Of a stretch of DNA of 64,000 nucleotides, positions 36,799-47,029 are shown piece after piece. Within the stretch, counting starts at the first letter, position 1. Each line of letters starts with the position of its first letter. The notes beneath the pieces are model-generated. The model saw only the letters and a program-made list of their open reading frames with translations, was not told the origin of the DNA and did not search any database. Source of the stretch: Semisulcospira habei (lineage: Eukaryota > Mollusca > Gastropoda > Semisulcospiridae); NCBI GenBank assembly GCA_036245525.1, contig BTPG01000003.1, forward strand, positions 207,165,842-207,229,841, in the 5' to 3' direction. A program made the position numbers and the translations under genes.

Positions 36799-37011
36799 TT
36801 AACTCATTCAGCCCGACGGCCGTATTTCTCAAATCTTGAAAGCGCCATCTAATGACAATGCACCAGTTGCAGGAGATGGATCGACCATGATAATTCAAGG
36901 CAGTGCCAGATTAGCTTAGCGCCGACAGACTCCAAGCTAATCTGGCACTACACTTGAATTATCATGGTCGACCCATCTCCTGTTGTAGTGCGTCAGGGCT
37001 GAATGGGTTAA
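36799..37011. mobile_element. Palindromic MITE family A with TTAA at both ends
   Basis: TTAACTCATTCAGCCCGACG at the left and GGGCTGAATGGGTTAA at the right. The hairpin has two small arm differences (GGCAGTG lacking three bases; GACAGACTCC at the tip). Confidence 0.9.
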
Positions 37012-37800
37012 GTAAAAGCAACAGAAAAACTGCGTGTTTTCTAGCTAAGATTTAAATATATAAAAAGATGGGGCGTGACGCACATCAGCTTGGAGGGCAT
37101 TCCATGTGACAAAAACCAAAAATAAGAAAATGTTCGATGACCTTGAATGTCCTAATTACGTCTAGGGATGCGGAACATGCGAGTGTCCGAACCAGAGGGA
37201 AGTGTCCATGAGGGTGTATACAACTGGGCTAAATCAGATAAGCATGACAAGATTAATGGGACAGAACCAGCAATGATGGCAATGATGTATAACCGATAAC
37301 ACGAGCGCTGTGTTACATTCTGGACAGAACTGGAAACCAGTACAAATCAGCTAACAGTGGGGTAACGTGCTAACGTTTTGGTTCGCGAAAATTCAGACTT
37401 TGCGCGCAGGTCATGACTCTTTGGATTTGAAAACGAAGATTGTGCGGGAATAGCAGTCAACAAAGCCAAGTGTTTTGGTCACATCAACAACAGTCAGCAG
37501 ATGCCGAACATTGCTGATCCTTCTGAGTTCAAACAAAGCAAGCTCGACCGCAAACTTGTTTCTCTTGCTCTTTCATTGTCAGCTTGCGCCCACGTCGAGA
37601 AGAGCCAGAATAAAGACTTGATCGTCATAATTCGCAACAAGTAAGTGATTTATAACTCGCAGCAACCAGGTCTCCGCTCTATGGCCAGGCTGAAATGCTG
37701 ACGGAAACTTCCGCCACAGATCATTATGCTTGATAAGGCCAAGCAGCTTGTGAGGTTTGAAAAAAAAGGGTAAACTTTGACTCATGTATGTAGCCTGCTT
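37012..37800. other. Intron sequence without recognised features
   Basis: No coding homology or family repeat was recognised. This is where a gene A counterpart of gene B exon 6516-6647 would be expected, and I do not find one. Confidence 0.5.
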
Positions 37801-37805
37801 TTCTT

Positions 37806-38010
37806 TTACGAATACGAATACGTTTATTGTTCCAAGATGGGAAATTTGCTTGCAGCAGATTTCTTTTATAAAACAGATGTAAAAAAAACAAATGTGAACA
37901 TAAAACAAATAAATACATTTGACTGACTAGAACACACCGACCGATTACTGTATGTGCACATAACATCACAACCATCTGTAATGTTAATATCCACCTAGCA
38001 AGAAAACGTT
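37806..38010 (-). mobile_element. Probable 3' end of a non-LTR element
   Basis: A tandem ACGAATACGAATACG followed by TTTATTGTTCCAAGATGGG is the reverse complement of an AATAAA-like end with a short tandem tail, as in the jockey-like 3' ends here. No coding part was seen. Confidence 0.45.
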
Positions 38011-38085
38011 CTTAAAATCTGAGACGGCACTACCTTATACAACGCGTACAAAACACACGCACGCACACACGCAAATAGCACACAC

Positions 38086-38086
38086 A

Positions 38087-38157
<71 letters not shown>

Positions 38158-38160
38158 ACA
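38086..38160. repeat. (CA)n microsatellite
   Basis: About 75 bases of CA repeat, preceded by CACG-type units. Confidence 0.95.
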
Positions 38161-38225
38161 CTTGCATATCACATGGCATTGCAAATTCATAGACCTGAGG
38201 CTTACATCTTAACCGTCCTTTAAAT

Positions 38226-38291
38226 TATGCCATGACTATAGGTCTATGCCATGACTATAGGTCTATGCCATGACTATAGGTCTATGCCATG
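38226..38291. repeat. Tandem repeat, 19-base unit
   Basis: About 3.5 copies of ATGCCATGACTATAGGTCT with no visible divergence. Confidence 0.9.
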
Positions 38292-38629
38292 GCATCATTT
38301 AGGAGACGGATAGATGATTGCACGAAAAATTGACGTTTGCGATTTGTTTTACACGTCACAGTTCCGTATCTCCTGGAGGAAGGCAATAAGGCTTATTCTT
38401 TGCATAAAATATGAGTATCCTCAGGTATAATGTGGAAGGCTTTGATAAGCAATTGCTTTTCAAACAAAGAAGAAAGGCAGGGCTGCTCTGCGTGTCTGTA
38501 AGCTCTGTGTCGGTAGCGGTTTTAGTCGCGAGGATTCCTACAGGAATCATCCGACCTAAAATAGCTACCGGGACGCAGAGGATTGAAGGTGTTAAAGTGA
38601 CTCATTAGCCATAGCTGTGACATGAGCTT

Positions 38630-38785
38630 AACTTTACATTGATAAAGTAGGGACGAGGGCACAGGGTCTAGCTTACTGGTATTACAAAACATCTTGCTCA
38701 TGAATTCCAGAACTACTTCCTTAGTCACTGGGCTGAATTCACGTAAGAAGAGTGCCAGACAAACACCTAGACTCAACTGAGAGAG
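38630..38785 (-). pseudogene. CR1-like RT fragment
   Basis: REFSPVTKEVVLEFMSK, then KLDPVPSSLLYQCKVKLMSQ matches the pre-palm 'F.PVT...V...... LDP.P..LL..C' pattern of CR1-clade RTs. Only about 50 residues are left. Confidence 0.5.
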
Positions 38786-38992
38786 ATCTGAACAGCGTCA
38801 CATTTATCAAAATGTTGTCGCGCATTGGTTTGACTTTAGAACAGGAAAAGTCAGAGAACAAATCTGGGAGACCGTGGGTTAAATGTATGCTGGGTAGGCG
38901 AAGAGATGTGACCTTTCCTAAGAGTCAGCTGAACAGGTTCACACTGCTCGTCCGGAACATATTATCAACGAAATCTGTGAAGATTGAATGTG

Positions 38993-39200
38993 TTAACCCT
39001 TTCACTGTGGAAAAAAACGTGAGAATCCAACTACAAGAGACACAGATCCTCATGGGTACCCGATACTGTGGGGGCTCATGAGGATCTACTCCTCTTGCTG
39101 AAACCAATTTGTATCCATGTTTCTTGAGTTGGACTGTGTTGGCTGATGTTTGTCGCTGAATGAAACACGATTTCAGATACAATAATGTACGTACAGTGTA
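38993..39200. mobile_element. MITE family B with left TTAA
   Basis: TTAACCCTTTCACTGTGG, then a hairpin with arms AAGAGACACAGATCCTCATG and GGGGGCTCATGAGGATCTAC, then the family right flank with TTTCAGATAC. Confidence 0.75.
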
Positions 39201-39262
39201 CGTACTGTGTCAGGGAAGTTGTTCATTAATGCATGTGTACGAATACATTTATAAAACAGTAC

Positions 39263-39391
39263 CTTTACACAGAGGCATTTTGTAGTTGTCCTTACACCGC
39301 TCACAAGATCCATTGACGTGGTGACAAGGGGCATCATCACTGCAGGCTCCACACTCTTCACAGTTTGATCCGTAACGACCCGCTTCACACT
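39263..39391 (-). CDS. Gene A EGF-like exon 3
   Basis: 129-base exon, phase 1 to phase 1 (acceptor TTCACAG, donor GTACTG). It encodes ECEAGRYGSNCEECGACSDD, APCHHVNGSCERCKDNY and KMPLC. It is nearly identical to gene B exon 10787-10915, supporting a fairly recent duplication. Confidence 0.88.
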
Positions 39392-39644
39392 CTGTGAAGT
39401 TATATAGTCCGTTTGATCAAAACTTGCCTCTTGTCTCTTTGCTAATAAGCTATGAACGCAAGTGATTTCAAGACAACGTTAAGAAACAAATGATTACCAC
39501 TAACCTTTGATATTTGTATTTTTCTCTTGTCCTGCCGCTGCCCTGGGAAAGTTTGATTATAACCTATTAAACATACACCTTGATTGAACAATATTCTGAA
39601 ACACTGACATAATTACTCATGTAAAATTTACGTGGCCGTGGGTG

Positions 39645-40255
39645 TTAAGCATGTTCTTAATTAAACGAACTTTAGTTCGCGAACTCTGACGAACTAGAGT
39701 TCACGATCTCGGACGAACCAGGTTGGTTCTTAATTGGATACGGCGAACCTAGTTCGAAGTAGTTCACAAACCTCGGCAAACCATAGTTCGCTGTCGGAAA
39801 AGGTTCGCTGAGCGTGTTGAGCAAACCAAGGCGAACCTTTTCTCTGATTGGTCAAAACATTTACCCTCTTCTGCGTTGGAGATAGGAAGACAGTCACCGA
39901 TACAAACAAATATGGCGGATGGCGATATTTCACTCGTGTGAAAAACAAGACCTATTTTTATTGATTTGTGGGAGGCTCAACGCTGTTTGTGGGGTCGCTA
40001 CTGCAAGGAGTACAAAAACAAACACCGTTCAAATCGCGAAGCGGCATATCGGCAGCCATTTTGAACACCTTCTCAGACAGTAAGTACGCCGAATCAAGCA
40101 CTTCAGTTAAGAAAGAGAACCATTGCAAACCTGGTTTGCTGAAGTTCGCCTAGGTTCGTTCAACCTCAATTAAGAAACAAACCAAAAGATCGCCGATCTT
40201 CTCCGATCTAGGTTTGCCGATCAAAAGTTCGTTTAATTAAGAACATGCTTTAAGC
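39645..40255. mobile_element. MITE with long terminal inverted repeats and TTAA flanks
   Basis: GCATGTTCTTAATTAAACGA and then ACTTT at 39649 is mirrored by AAAGTTCG then TTTAATTAAGAACATGC at 40230-40248. TTAA lies at 39645-39648 and at 40251-40254, where one extra T precedes it. Inside each end, many short GAAC/GTTC motifs alternate. It is about 610 bases, has no coding, and is unrelated in sequence to families A and B. Confidence 0.82.
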
Positions 40256-41090
40256 CACTTGGTCTTGCAAAGAGTCTGATGCTTGTATAGAATGTCACAG
40301 TTTCAGCACCCGAAACTATATATTTCAAAGTATAAGTAGGCGATCGTCATGATCTCCCGAGGGCAGTGGCTACATCGTTGGGTTTTAAGACAGCCAAATT
40401 TTACAACGGTTGACGTTTGATGATCAATTTTTGTTCTCATTGTTGTCCTGAAATATGCCTGCTCCAAAAGTTAATTAAAGAAAAAAAAAAAAAAAAAAAA
40501 AAAGAGAGAAGAAGGAGAAGACGCACGAGGCCATACATCGTTAGTTGTATAATGAATAACCGTGATCACAAAATGATAACACTAACAGTGGTGTAGGAAG
40601 ATTTCAAGGATATCGACCTGTAGCCCAACTCTTAGAAAATAATAGGTGGGTTGGCTGGTTAACATTGCCTAAACTCCTACAAGCGATATAGATCGCCCAG
40701 TAGGCGAAGGTTCTGAGCATATGACGGCCGCAGCGGGCCTGCGTACGGCAGTGCGCCAGACCACAGCGGCTGTCGTGGGCCCGAAGACGTTTTGTTGTTG
40801 GGATGACTCAGGACGTAGCTCCACTGCGTGTAGCAATAACTAAACTGGAGCTGAATGCATGGAAAGACTTTCAAGGCATGCTGGTGACGCTCCACTTGAC
40901 CTGTCAAAAAAGTCTACCATGCATCACAACCCTTTACGGAATGGTTAGAGATTTCTGCTTAATTTGTAACACCGTTTTTTTAAAGGTTGAAACGCACTCT
41001 TTGACCAGTGCGGTGGCTGACGACAGCGGCTGGTGCAATCTTTGTTAATTTATGACCACAAAAAGATGCCTCAGGAACATGAATTCAAAG
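40256..41090. other. Intron sequence without recognised features
   Basis: Holds an A run at 40480-40503. No coding homology was recognised. Confidence 0.5.
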
Positions 41091-41096
41091 TGGCGT

Positions 41097-41166
41097 CATC
41101 AAGAAGTATTGGTCATGATCCCCCGCTATTGCGGGAGCTCATGAGGATCTATACCTCTTGCGGTTG
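41097..41166. mobile_element. MITE family B, degenerate hairpin
   Basis: GGTCATGATCCCCCGCTATT faces GCGGGAGCTCATGAGGATCT; the left arm is shortened. Confidence 0.55.
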
Positions 41167-41262
41167 GGTGGTGTTTAAAACTTCCCTGCACCGAAGGCCT
41201 AACAAACGATGTTTCGCCTCTCCAGCTGACATGTGCAATACATGTAGACAAAAAAAATAAAT

Positions 41263-41278
41263 AAAAAAATAAATAAAA

Positions 41279-41342
<64 letters not shown>

Positions 41343-41354
41343 AAATAAATAATA
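41263..41354. repeat. (AAAT)n microsatellite
   Basis: About 22 AAAT units. Confidence 0.95.
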
Positions 41355-41464
41355 AAAACACCTGAAGAGGGCATTAGGGCATATTTACCAGATACTTTGT
41401 GCAGCGTATTATCGTGGACTAGCAATTTGGTGACATAAAGAAGGGTACAAGGGATCTACCCAAT

Positions 41465-41508
41465 GCGCAAAAGAGCATCGGGCCGACGTCGGCCCCATGG
41501 CCTTTGCG
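41465..41508. repeat. Palindrome
   Basis: GCGCAAAAGAGCATCGGGCC and GACGTCGGCCCCATGGCC then TTTGCGC pair around a GACGTC centre. A related sequence at 30686-30724 has the same GCGCAAAAGGACATCGGG start. Confidence 0.65.
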
Positions 41509-41671
41509 CACAGGGTAACTGTTTTCTATGTTCTTTATCTGTCGTAGTAGAATACTGCAATCTACCAAAGCTCGCCTCGCCTTCGCCTTGTCTGTTTGCA
41601 ACGATCGACTGTAACAACGAACGAGAGCAAAGTCACAGCGCACGATCAGCTTGCACAGACAAAATCCAAAC

Positions 41672-41765
41672 ATCTCCAAGAGGCGTGTATCCTCATGAGC
41701 CCTCTGGGATCTGGTCACAATCCTCTGGGCTCATGAAGATCCATGCCTATTGGAGATGTTTGGAG
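41672..41765. mobile_element. MITE family B, copy with enlarged loop
   Basis: ACATCTCCAAGAGGCGTGTA faces TGCCTATTGGAGATGTTTGG. Same outer stem as the copy at 28191, but the loop holds an extra 20-30 bases. Confidence 0.65.
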
Positions 41766-41985
41766 TGCTGTCTATGCTTTTAGCAGAAGCTGATTCTCCG
41801 CCGTGACAATTCGCTCTCGTTTGTTGTTGGGGGGTCGTTGGGAGCAAACGTAACCAACTACTAGCTTTATGTTGGCCGCCTACAAACAGAGACAGTATAA
41901 TTTGCTCGTTCGCTGGAACATGCTGGATGTCGACGGATGTACCTGAAATCTGATCTAACGTCGAAATTACAGTCTTCTTACTTAC

Positions 41986-42114
41986 TGTCAAGACAGGCAG
42001 GTGGATTCCAGCCCGGTTTACATGTGCATTGTCCTGTGACCTTGTCACACACATCAGCACAGTTACTGCTGCAGCTGAGGACGCAGTCTGGACCATACTT
42101 TGCACCGACGCACT
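41986..42114 (-). CDS. Gene A EGF-like exon 2
   Basis: 129-base exon, phase 1 to phase 1 (acceptor TAACAG, donor GTAAGT). It encodes ECVGAKYGPDCVLSCSSNC, ADVCDKVTGQCTCKPGW and NPPACLD. Paralogue: 12313-12441. Only 204 bases of intron, with a CA tract, separate it from the previous exon. Confidence 0.88.
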
Positions 42115-42235
42115 CTGTTATGATATTAAAGTGTGATTTGAAAGAAAATCAAATTAAAATGGCACCAGTAACATCAAGAACATAATTATGTGTTTGTCTA
42201 TGAGCAAGTCTACGTATAACACACGTGCACATTTG

Positions 42236-42238
<3 letters not shown>

Positions 42239-42297
<59 letters not shown>
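42239..42297. repeat. (CA)n microsatellite
   Basis: About 59 bases in the 204-base intron between EGF exons 1 and 2. Its position is shared with the gene B CA tract at 12570. Confidence 0.95.
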
Positions 42298-42299
<2 letters not shown>

Positions 42300-42318
42300 G
42301 ATTGCGCGTAACATTTAC

Positions 42319-42459
42319 CTTGTGTACACAGTGGCAGCTGTAATTCTGGGTTCTTACACCCTGAGTCACAGCGTCCTGTCACCTTGTCACACGGAGCACC
42401 GTCACGACACTCACCACACACCTGGTCACAACCACTGCCCCAGTAACGGGCGCTGCAAC
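42319..42459 (-). CDS. Gene A EGF-like exon 1, following the lectin domain
   Basis: 141-base exon, phase 1 to phase 1 (acceptor TACGCAG, donor GTAAAT). It encodes GCSARYWGSGCDQVCGECRD, GAPCDKVTGRCDSGC and LPLCTQ. Joined to the lectin exon it reads QVW-S-CSARYW. Paralogue: 12929-13069. Confidence 0.88.
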
Positions 42460-42477
42460 CTGCGTAAAAGAAACATG

Positions 42478-42600
42478 TTAACCCTTTAACCCCGTGACTG
42501 GAAATAAAGTTGAACACGAACTAACCACAAGAAACATAGATCCACATGATCCGCCGCATTTTCGGGGGCTCATGAATATCTATGCCTCTTGCTGACATCA
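42478..42600. mobile_element. MITE family B with left TTAA
   Basis: TTAACCCTTTAACCCCGTGA at the left, then arms AAGAAACATAGATCCACATG and GGGGGCTCATGAATATCTAT. The right half is cut short. Confidence 0.65.
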
Positions 42601-43073
42601 CTTTGAATCCGTAAGAGACATACATCCTTATGAGCCCACTCTGGTCCTGCTCTAGATGACTGTCCAGTTGTGGCCGTGTCGCGTGCCCGAAAAAGTTTTG
42701 CTACTGGGAGAGAGAGAGAGAGGTAGAAAGAGAGAGAGAGATAAAAAGTGAAATAAAATGAAATGAATGAAACTTTATTTATGAAATGAAATGAAACTTT
42801 ATTTCTCATCAGAAGAAGTAATTAGCACATGTGCCATTTTTCATACTTGCCTTTGCTACTCTACAAACACAGGAAAATAATTGTAATAGTACCATATTAC
42901 ACAAAGAAAAGATTATGAGTCATTAAACATGAAGAGACATTAAATAGAATTCATTCATTCATTCGGCCATACATACAAATAAAAATAACAATAAATAACT
43001 TTAAAAATAATACACGCAACGCGCGCAAACACATACACGCGCGCACGCACGCACACACAGACACGCGCTAATG

Positions 43074-43196
43074 ATAACCTATATACTAAGCAAATCATTT
43101 CAATAATAGTTAAAATTTCACTTAAAACAGAAACAATTATTTCTATCATAATAGAAAGATGTATTATGAAATTAGGCGATTATTATCAGAATGGAT
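43074..43196. repeat. Direct repeat flanking RTE-like copy 1 (left)
   Basis: The segment from GATAACCTATATACTAAGC to ATTATCAGAATGGATA recurs with few changes at 45398-45526, bracketing the RTE-like element. Confidence 0.85.
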
Positions 43197-45397
43197 ATTG
43201 CGTGGCTTGACTTTGCGAACGAAGATTCTATAGGGATTGTCCACGACGTCTGCAGGCATGCTCGTGACTGCGGAGGCCAATCCGGGACAGGCAGGTTCGA
43301 CCGCAGTGGCTGCAGAGGGAGGTCTGGCCAGGGTTTTGAGTTGCGGCATCTCTGTTTTTTCTCCTGAGCCGCTTGTCTTTAAGGCAAGCTCTGCGAGAGT
43401 CCTCAAAGGAGAGAGCTGCCTTGTAAATGGTGGAGCGCCAGGTGTCACGGTCCGCAGCAAGTGAAGACCACTGGCGGTGGTCGATTTGGCAAGCACTAAG
43501 TGACTTCTTGACACAATCTTTGTATCTCTTCTTTGGTGCCCCTCTGTCTCTGTGTCCAGTGGCGAGCTCGCCGAACAGGGTGATCTTGGGCAGGCGATGA
43601 TCCTCCATCCTGGAGACGTGCCTAGCCCAGCGGAGCTGTGTCCGCAGCAGCAAAGCCTCGATGCTCACAGTTTCTGTCTGTTCAAGGACCTCGACGTTTG
43701 TGACATAGTCACTCCAGTGAATGCCAAGGATTGTACGCAGGCAGCGCTGGTGGAAGCGTTCGAGGAGTCGTAGTTGGCTGCGGTAGAGGGCCCAGGACTC
43801 GGAACCATACAGAAGGGTGGTGAGGACGACAGCTCTGTACACGCTCATCTTGGTGCCTGTTTTCAGCTGTTGATTATGCCACACCCGCTTGTATAGACGC
43901 CCGAAAGCGTTGTTTGCTTTTGCCAGCCTGCTGTCCAGCTCTTTGTCCAGCTTGGCGTCTGACGTGATGATGCAGTCAAGGTAGGTAAACTGGTGCACTG
44001 ACTTCAGTTCGGACTCACCGATGGTGATATGGGGAGGGCGATGCTCTACCTTGGGAGCCGGCTGATGGAGAACCTATGTCTTTTTTAGACTGACCTCGAG
44101 TCCAAAGAGCTGGGCAGCGTCTGCGAAGCAGGATGTGAAGCGCTGCAGGGCTCTCTCTGTGTGTGCAACGAGGGCAGCGTCGTCAGCAAAGAGCAGCTCA
44201 CGAATCAGTTGGTCTAGGGTTTTGGTGTGGGCCTGCAGTCGTCTGAGGTTGAACAGGCTGCCATCGAGACGATACCTGATGTACACTGCATCGTCATCGT
44301 CGAGGTCCACTGTGGCCTACTTCAACATCATGCTAAAAAAGATGGTGAAGAGGGTCGGTGCCAGCACACAGCCCTGCTTCACACCGTTGAGAATGGGGAA
44401 TGGTTAGGAGAGGTCATTGTTGAGTCTGACCTGGCCTTGCTGGTCCTCGTGTAGCTGGACGATCATGCTGAGGAACTTTGGGGGACAGCCAAGTCGCTCC
44501 AGGATCTGCCACATGCCTTGCCTGCTCACAGTGTCGAACGCTTTTGTTTGGTCGACAAACGTTACGTACAGCCCTTTGTTCTGCTCGCGGCACTTTTCCT
44601 GAAGCTGTCTCAGCACAAATACCATGTCGGTGGTGCTCCTGTTGGCTCTGAAGCCACACTGGCCCTCTGGGAGGTGGTCTTCTGCAATGGCAGGTACCAG
44701 CCGATTCAGGAGCAGCCTTGCGAGTATTTTCCCGGCAATGGACAGCAGGGTAATTCCACGGTAGTTGGAGCAGGCAGACTTCTCTCCTGTGTTCTTCTAC
44801 AGGGTGATGACGACTGCATCGCGGAGATCCTTTGGTAGTGTTCCTTCCTCCCAGCAACAGAGAAAGAGGTCATGGAGCTTGTTGTCCAGTGCTGGTTTCC
44901 AGATCTCTGGTGGGATTCCATCAATGCCTGCTGCTTTGCCACTCTTGAGCTGGTGGATGGCTGTGAGGGTCTCTTCAGCAGTGGGCGGTTCGTCCAATTC
45001 AACCTTTACTGGGAGGTGTCGGTTTTGGAGGATGCGTGCTTCTTGAACAGTGCACTCAGCACTGACTAGGTCCTGAAAGTATTCCGACCAGCGGTTCAAG
45101 ATGGAGTTATTATCTGTGAGCAGTGCCTGTCCATCAGCGCTTCGCAGGGGACTTTGTATCAGGTGCCTGGGGCCATACACTGCTTTCAGTGCTTCGTAGA
45201 AGCCCCTGTAGTCACTGTTGTCAGCACAAAGCTGGGTCTTCTGTGCGAGTCTGGTCCACCACTCGTTCTGGAAATCTCTGAGCGTGCGCTGGAGACTGCT
45301 GCAGACGAGGCGGAAGGCAGACTTCTTAACAGGGCAGGAAGGCTGGGCTAGGTGGACCTGATGGGCGGCTCTTTTTTATGCTAGGAGTTCCTGGATC
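43197..45397 (-). mobile_element. RTE-like non-LTR retrotransposon, copy 1
   Basis: 5'-truncated element with the RT and C-terminal zinc-finger region; the 3' end is near GGCTTGACTTTGCGAACGAA. It is bracketed by a roughly 125-base direct repeat of the host jockey-like element. Confidence 0.8.
43228..45360 (-). pseudogene. RTE-like reverse transcriptase with four in-frame stop codons
   Basis: A single frame runs the whole length: RTLRDFQNEWWTRLAQKTQL, KSGKAAGIDGIPPEIWKPAL, NYRGITLLSIAGKILARLLL, GQCGFRANRSTTDMVFVLRQ, VDQTKAFDTVSRQGMWQILE, NGVKQGCVLAPTLFTIFFSM, LLFADDAALVAHTERAL, SVYRAVVLTTLLYGSESWAL, LERFHQRCLRTILGIHWSDY, RGAPKKRYKDC, and a terminal finger CSHCGRTCLSRIGLRSHEHAC. It is broken only by stops at 44797, 44404, 44317 and 44074, each one substitution from a sense codon. 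Compared with copy 2 (48879-50190) the catalytic FADD is intact. Confidence 0.85.
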
Positions 45398-45526
45398 TAT
45401 AACCTATAATTATACTAAGCAAATCATTTCAATCATAGTTAAAATTCACTTAAGACAGAAACAATTATTTCTATCATAATAGAAAGCTGTATTATGATAT
45501 TAGGCGATTATTATTAGTATGGATAA
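45398..45526. repeat. Direct repeat flanking RTE-like copy 1 (right)
   Basis: Second copy of the 43074-43196 segment. It has a short TAAT-type insertion near its start and a handful of substitutions. Confidence 0.85.
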
Positions 45527-46179
45527 CCCATACGGCAGCATGCACTGATTACGATAAGCACATGTTCCATAGATTTCTTGTGGTAGATCATGTATCAGAG
45601 GACAACAAGTACTTGAGGAGGCATTCCTTGAAAGAGGAGAGGGAACTAGCGTGTGTCATACATGTAGGCAGTTTGTTACAAAAAGATGCACCTGAGAAAG
45701 ATAAAAAATTACACTGGTTTTAAATAGGTGTATCCTAGGGCGCGGTGTAATAAAGTTTCGTCTTGAAGTAGAATAACCTGTGCCTTGGTAAAGAGCTTAC
45801 AAAGATATTCTGGGTGAATCTAATTCGAGATTTTATACATAACCACACCCTTGTTTAAAAGGTGATGCTTGCTAAGAGGAAGCATTTGTAGTTTTTCCAA
45901 GTTTTCTTCAGTTGTCAGGGCTGAATCAGGCAGGATATGTTTCCCTGCTCTGCGATGCAGGGAGTTAAGCCTCTTCAAGTGTACGTCACCACTGCCATCC
46001 CATATCTTGGACGCATACTCGATGTGGGATTTGACAGACGCATTGTAAAATAACTTGCGGGCATCAACATCGATAACGTACTTCAACTTTGAAAGCATAA
46101 AAACATTCCTGGCAACAGTTTTACATACAGCATTTACGTGCGATTGCCACTTCATCTGGTCATCAACAATTACACCAAG

Positions 46180-46807
46180 TGTTACACTATAGCCATACGC
46201 CAGGGGTGTATGAAGGAAGATGCCACAGACAAGACTGTTTCCAGAAGTTTTCTTTTATTGCGTGTACATCTTTCTTCTAATTGTTTGGGCAAGACCAACG
46301 TACCAGCATAAAAAAATAATGAAATCGCAATCGGAGCTCTCTATCTCTTCCTCCTGAGCTCTCCCCGTTTTGAGCTCTCCTCCTCCTGAGCTCTTCCCTT
46401 CTTCCCCTCTAAGCTCTTCACTATATATACCCATTTGGAGAACAATGCCCTATTATTGGGAACATCGCTCTTTGCTCCCAATCAGTCAAAAGGGTTTTTT
46501 ACTGTCACCCATACAATTCTACAGCGAAGGGTCTTCCTCCAAGCCGTATACATTATATAAAGATATATCTCTCGATCTTGACATTACATATGCAGTACTA
46601 TATCACTCGATCTTGGCATTACATAATATGTAGTACTATATCTCTCGATCTTGGCAAAACATTATAGTACTTCAAGTTCTCATTGATAATATATCTCTCG
46701 ATCTTTGCCTTACAAATTAGTTATGTCGTATCAAGTTCTCATTGGTAATAGTCGTGACCAGTAATTATATACTGATGCTACATGTGGATGCCACGCGTAG
46801 TTTAACA
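46180..46807 (-). mobile_element. Solo LTR (LTR family 2)
   Basis: On the minus strand it starts TGTTAAACTACGCG and ends TATAGTGTAACA (TG...CA ends with TGTTA/TAACA inverted). The flanks CAAG and CTAG may be a decayed 4-base duplication. Removing it restores the reading HRLL/GVIVDDQ of the jockey-like host element. Inside, 46555-46720 holds about four tandem TATATCTCTCGATCTTGGCA-type units, and 46335-46430 has repeated GAGCTC. It is unrelated to LTR family 1. Confidence 0.7.
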
Positions 46808-47029
46808 CTAGTAATCGGTGTTACGTGACCTGAGTAACGATGTCGTTATGGATCGTCAGGCTGAGTGCATTTGGCTTGAGCTGATGCTTCTGACGGTTTG
46901 CTATCGTCTTGCATTCCGTTTTGGAAGGATTTAAAATCATTTCATTGTTTGCGCACCAAGTGGAAATTGTGCTCAAACCCTGCTGCAAAAGGTCATTTAA
47001 AGAATCAGTACACTTGTCCGAGAGAGAAT

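Larger units (their letters stand above)
42748..47025 (-). mobile_element. Jockey-like element interrupted by an RTE-like element and an LTR
   Basis: Parts: 42748-43196 (3' tail AATGAAATGAATGAAAC and UTR), 45398-46179 (YASKIWDGSGDVHLKRLNSL, HRRAGKHILPDSALTTEENL) and 46808-47025 (KPNALSLTIHNDIVTQVT, in reverse; then a DSLNDLLQQGLSTISTWC segment). The intruders are at 43197-45397 and 46180-46807. The 5' end is truncated at a short GAGAGAGAATCAACG junction with the next element. All parts are in gene A sense orientation. Confidence 0.78.
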
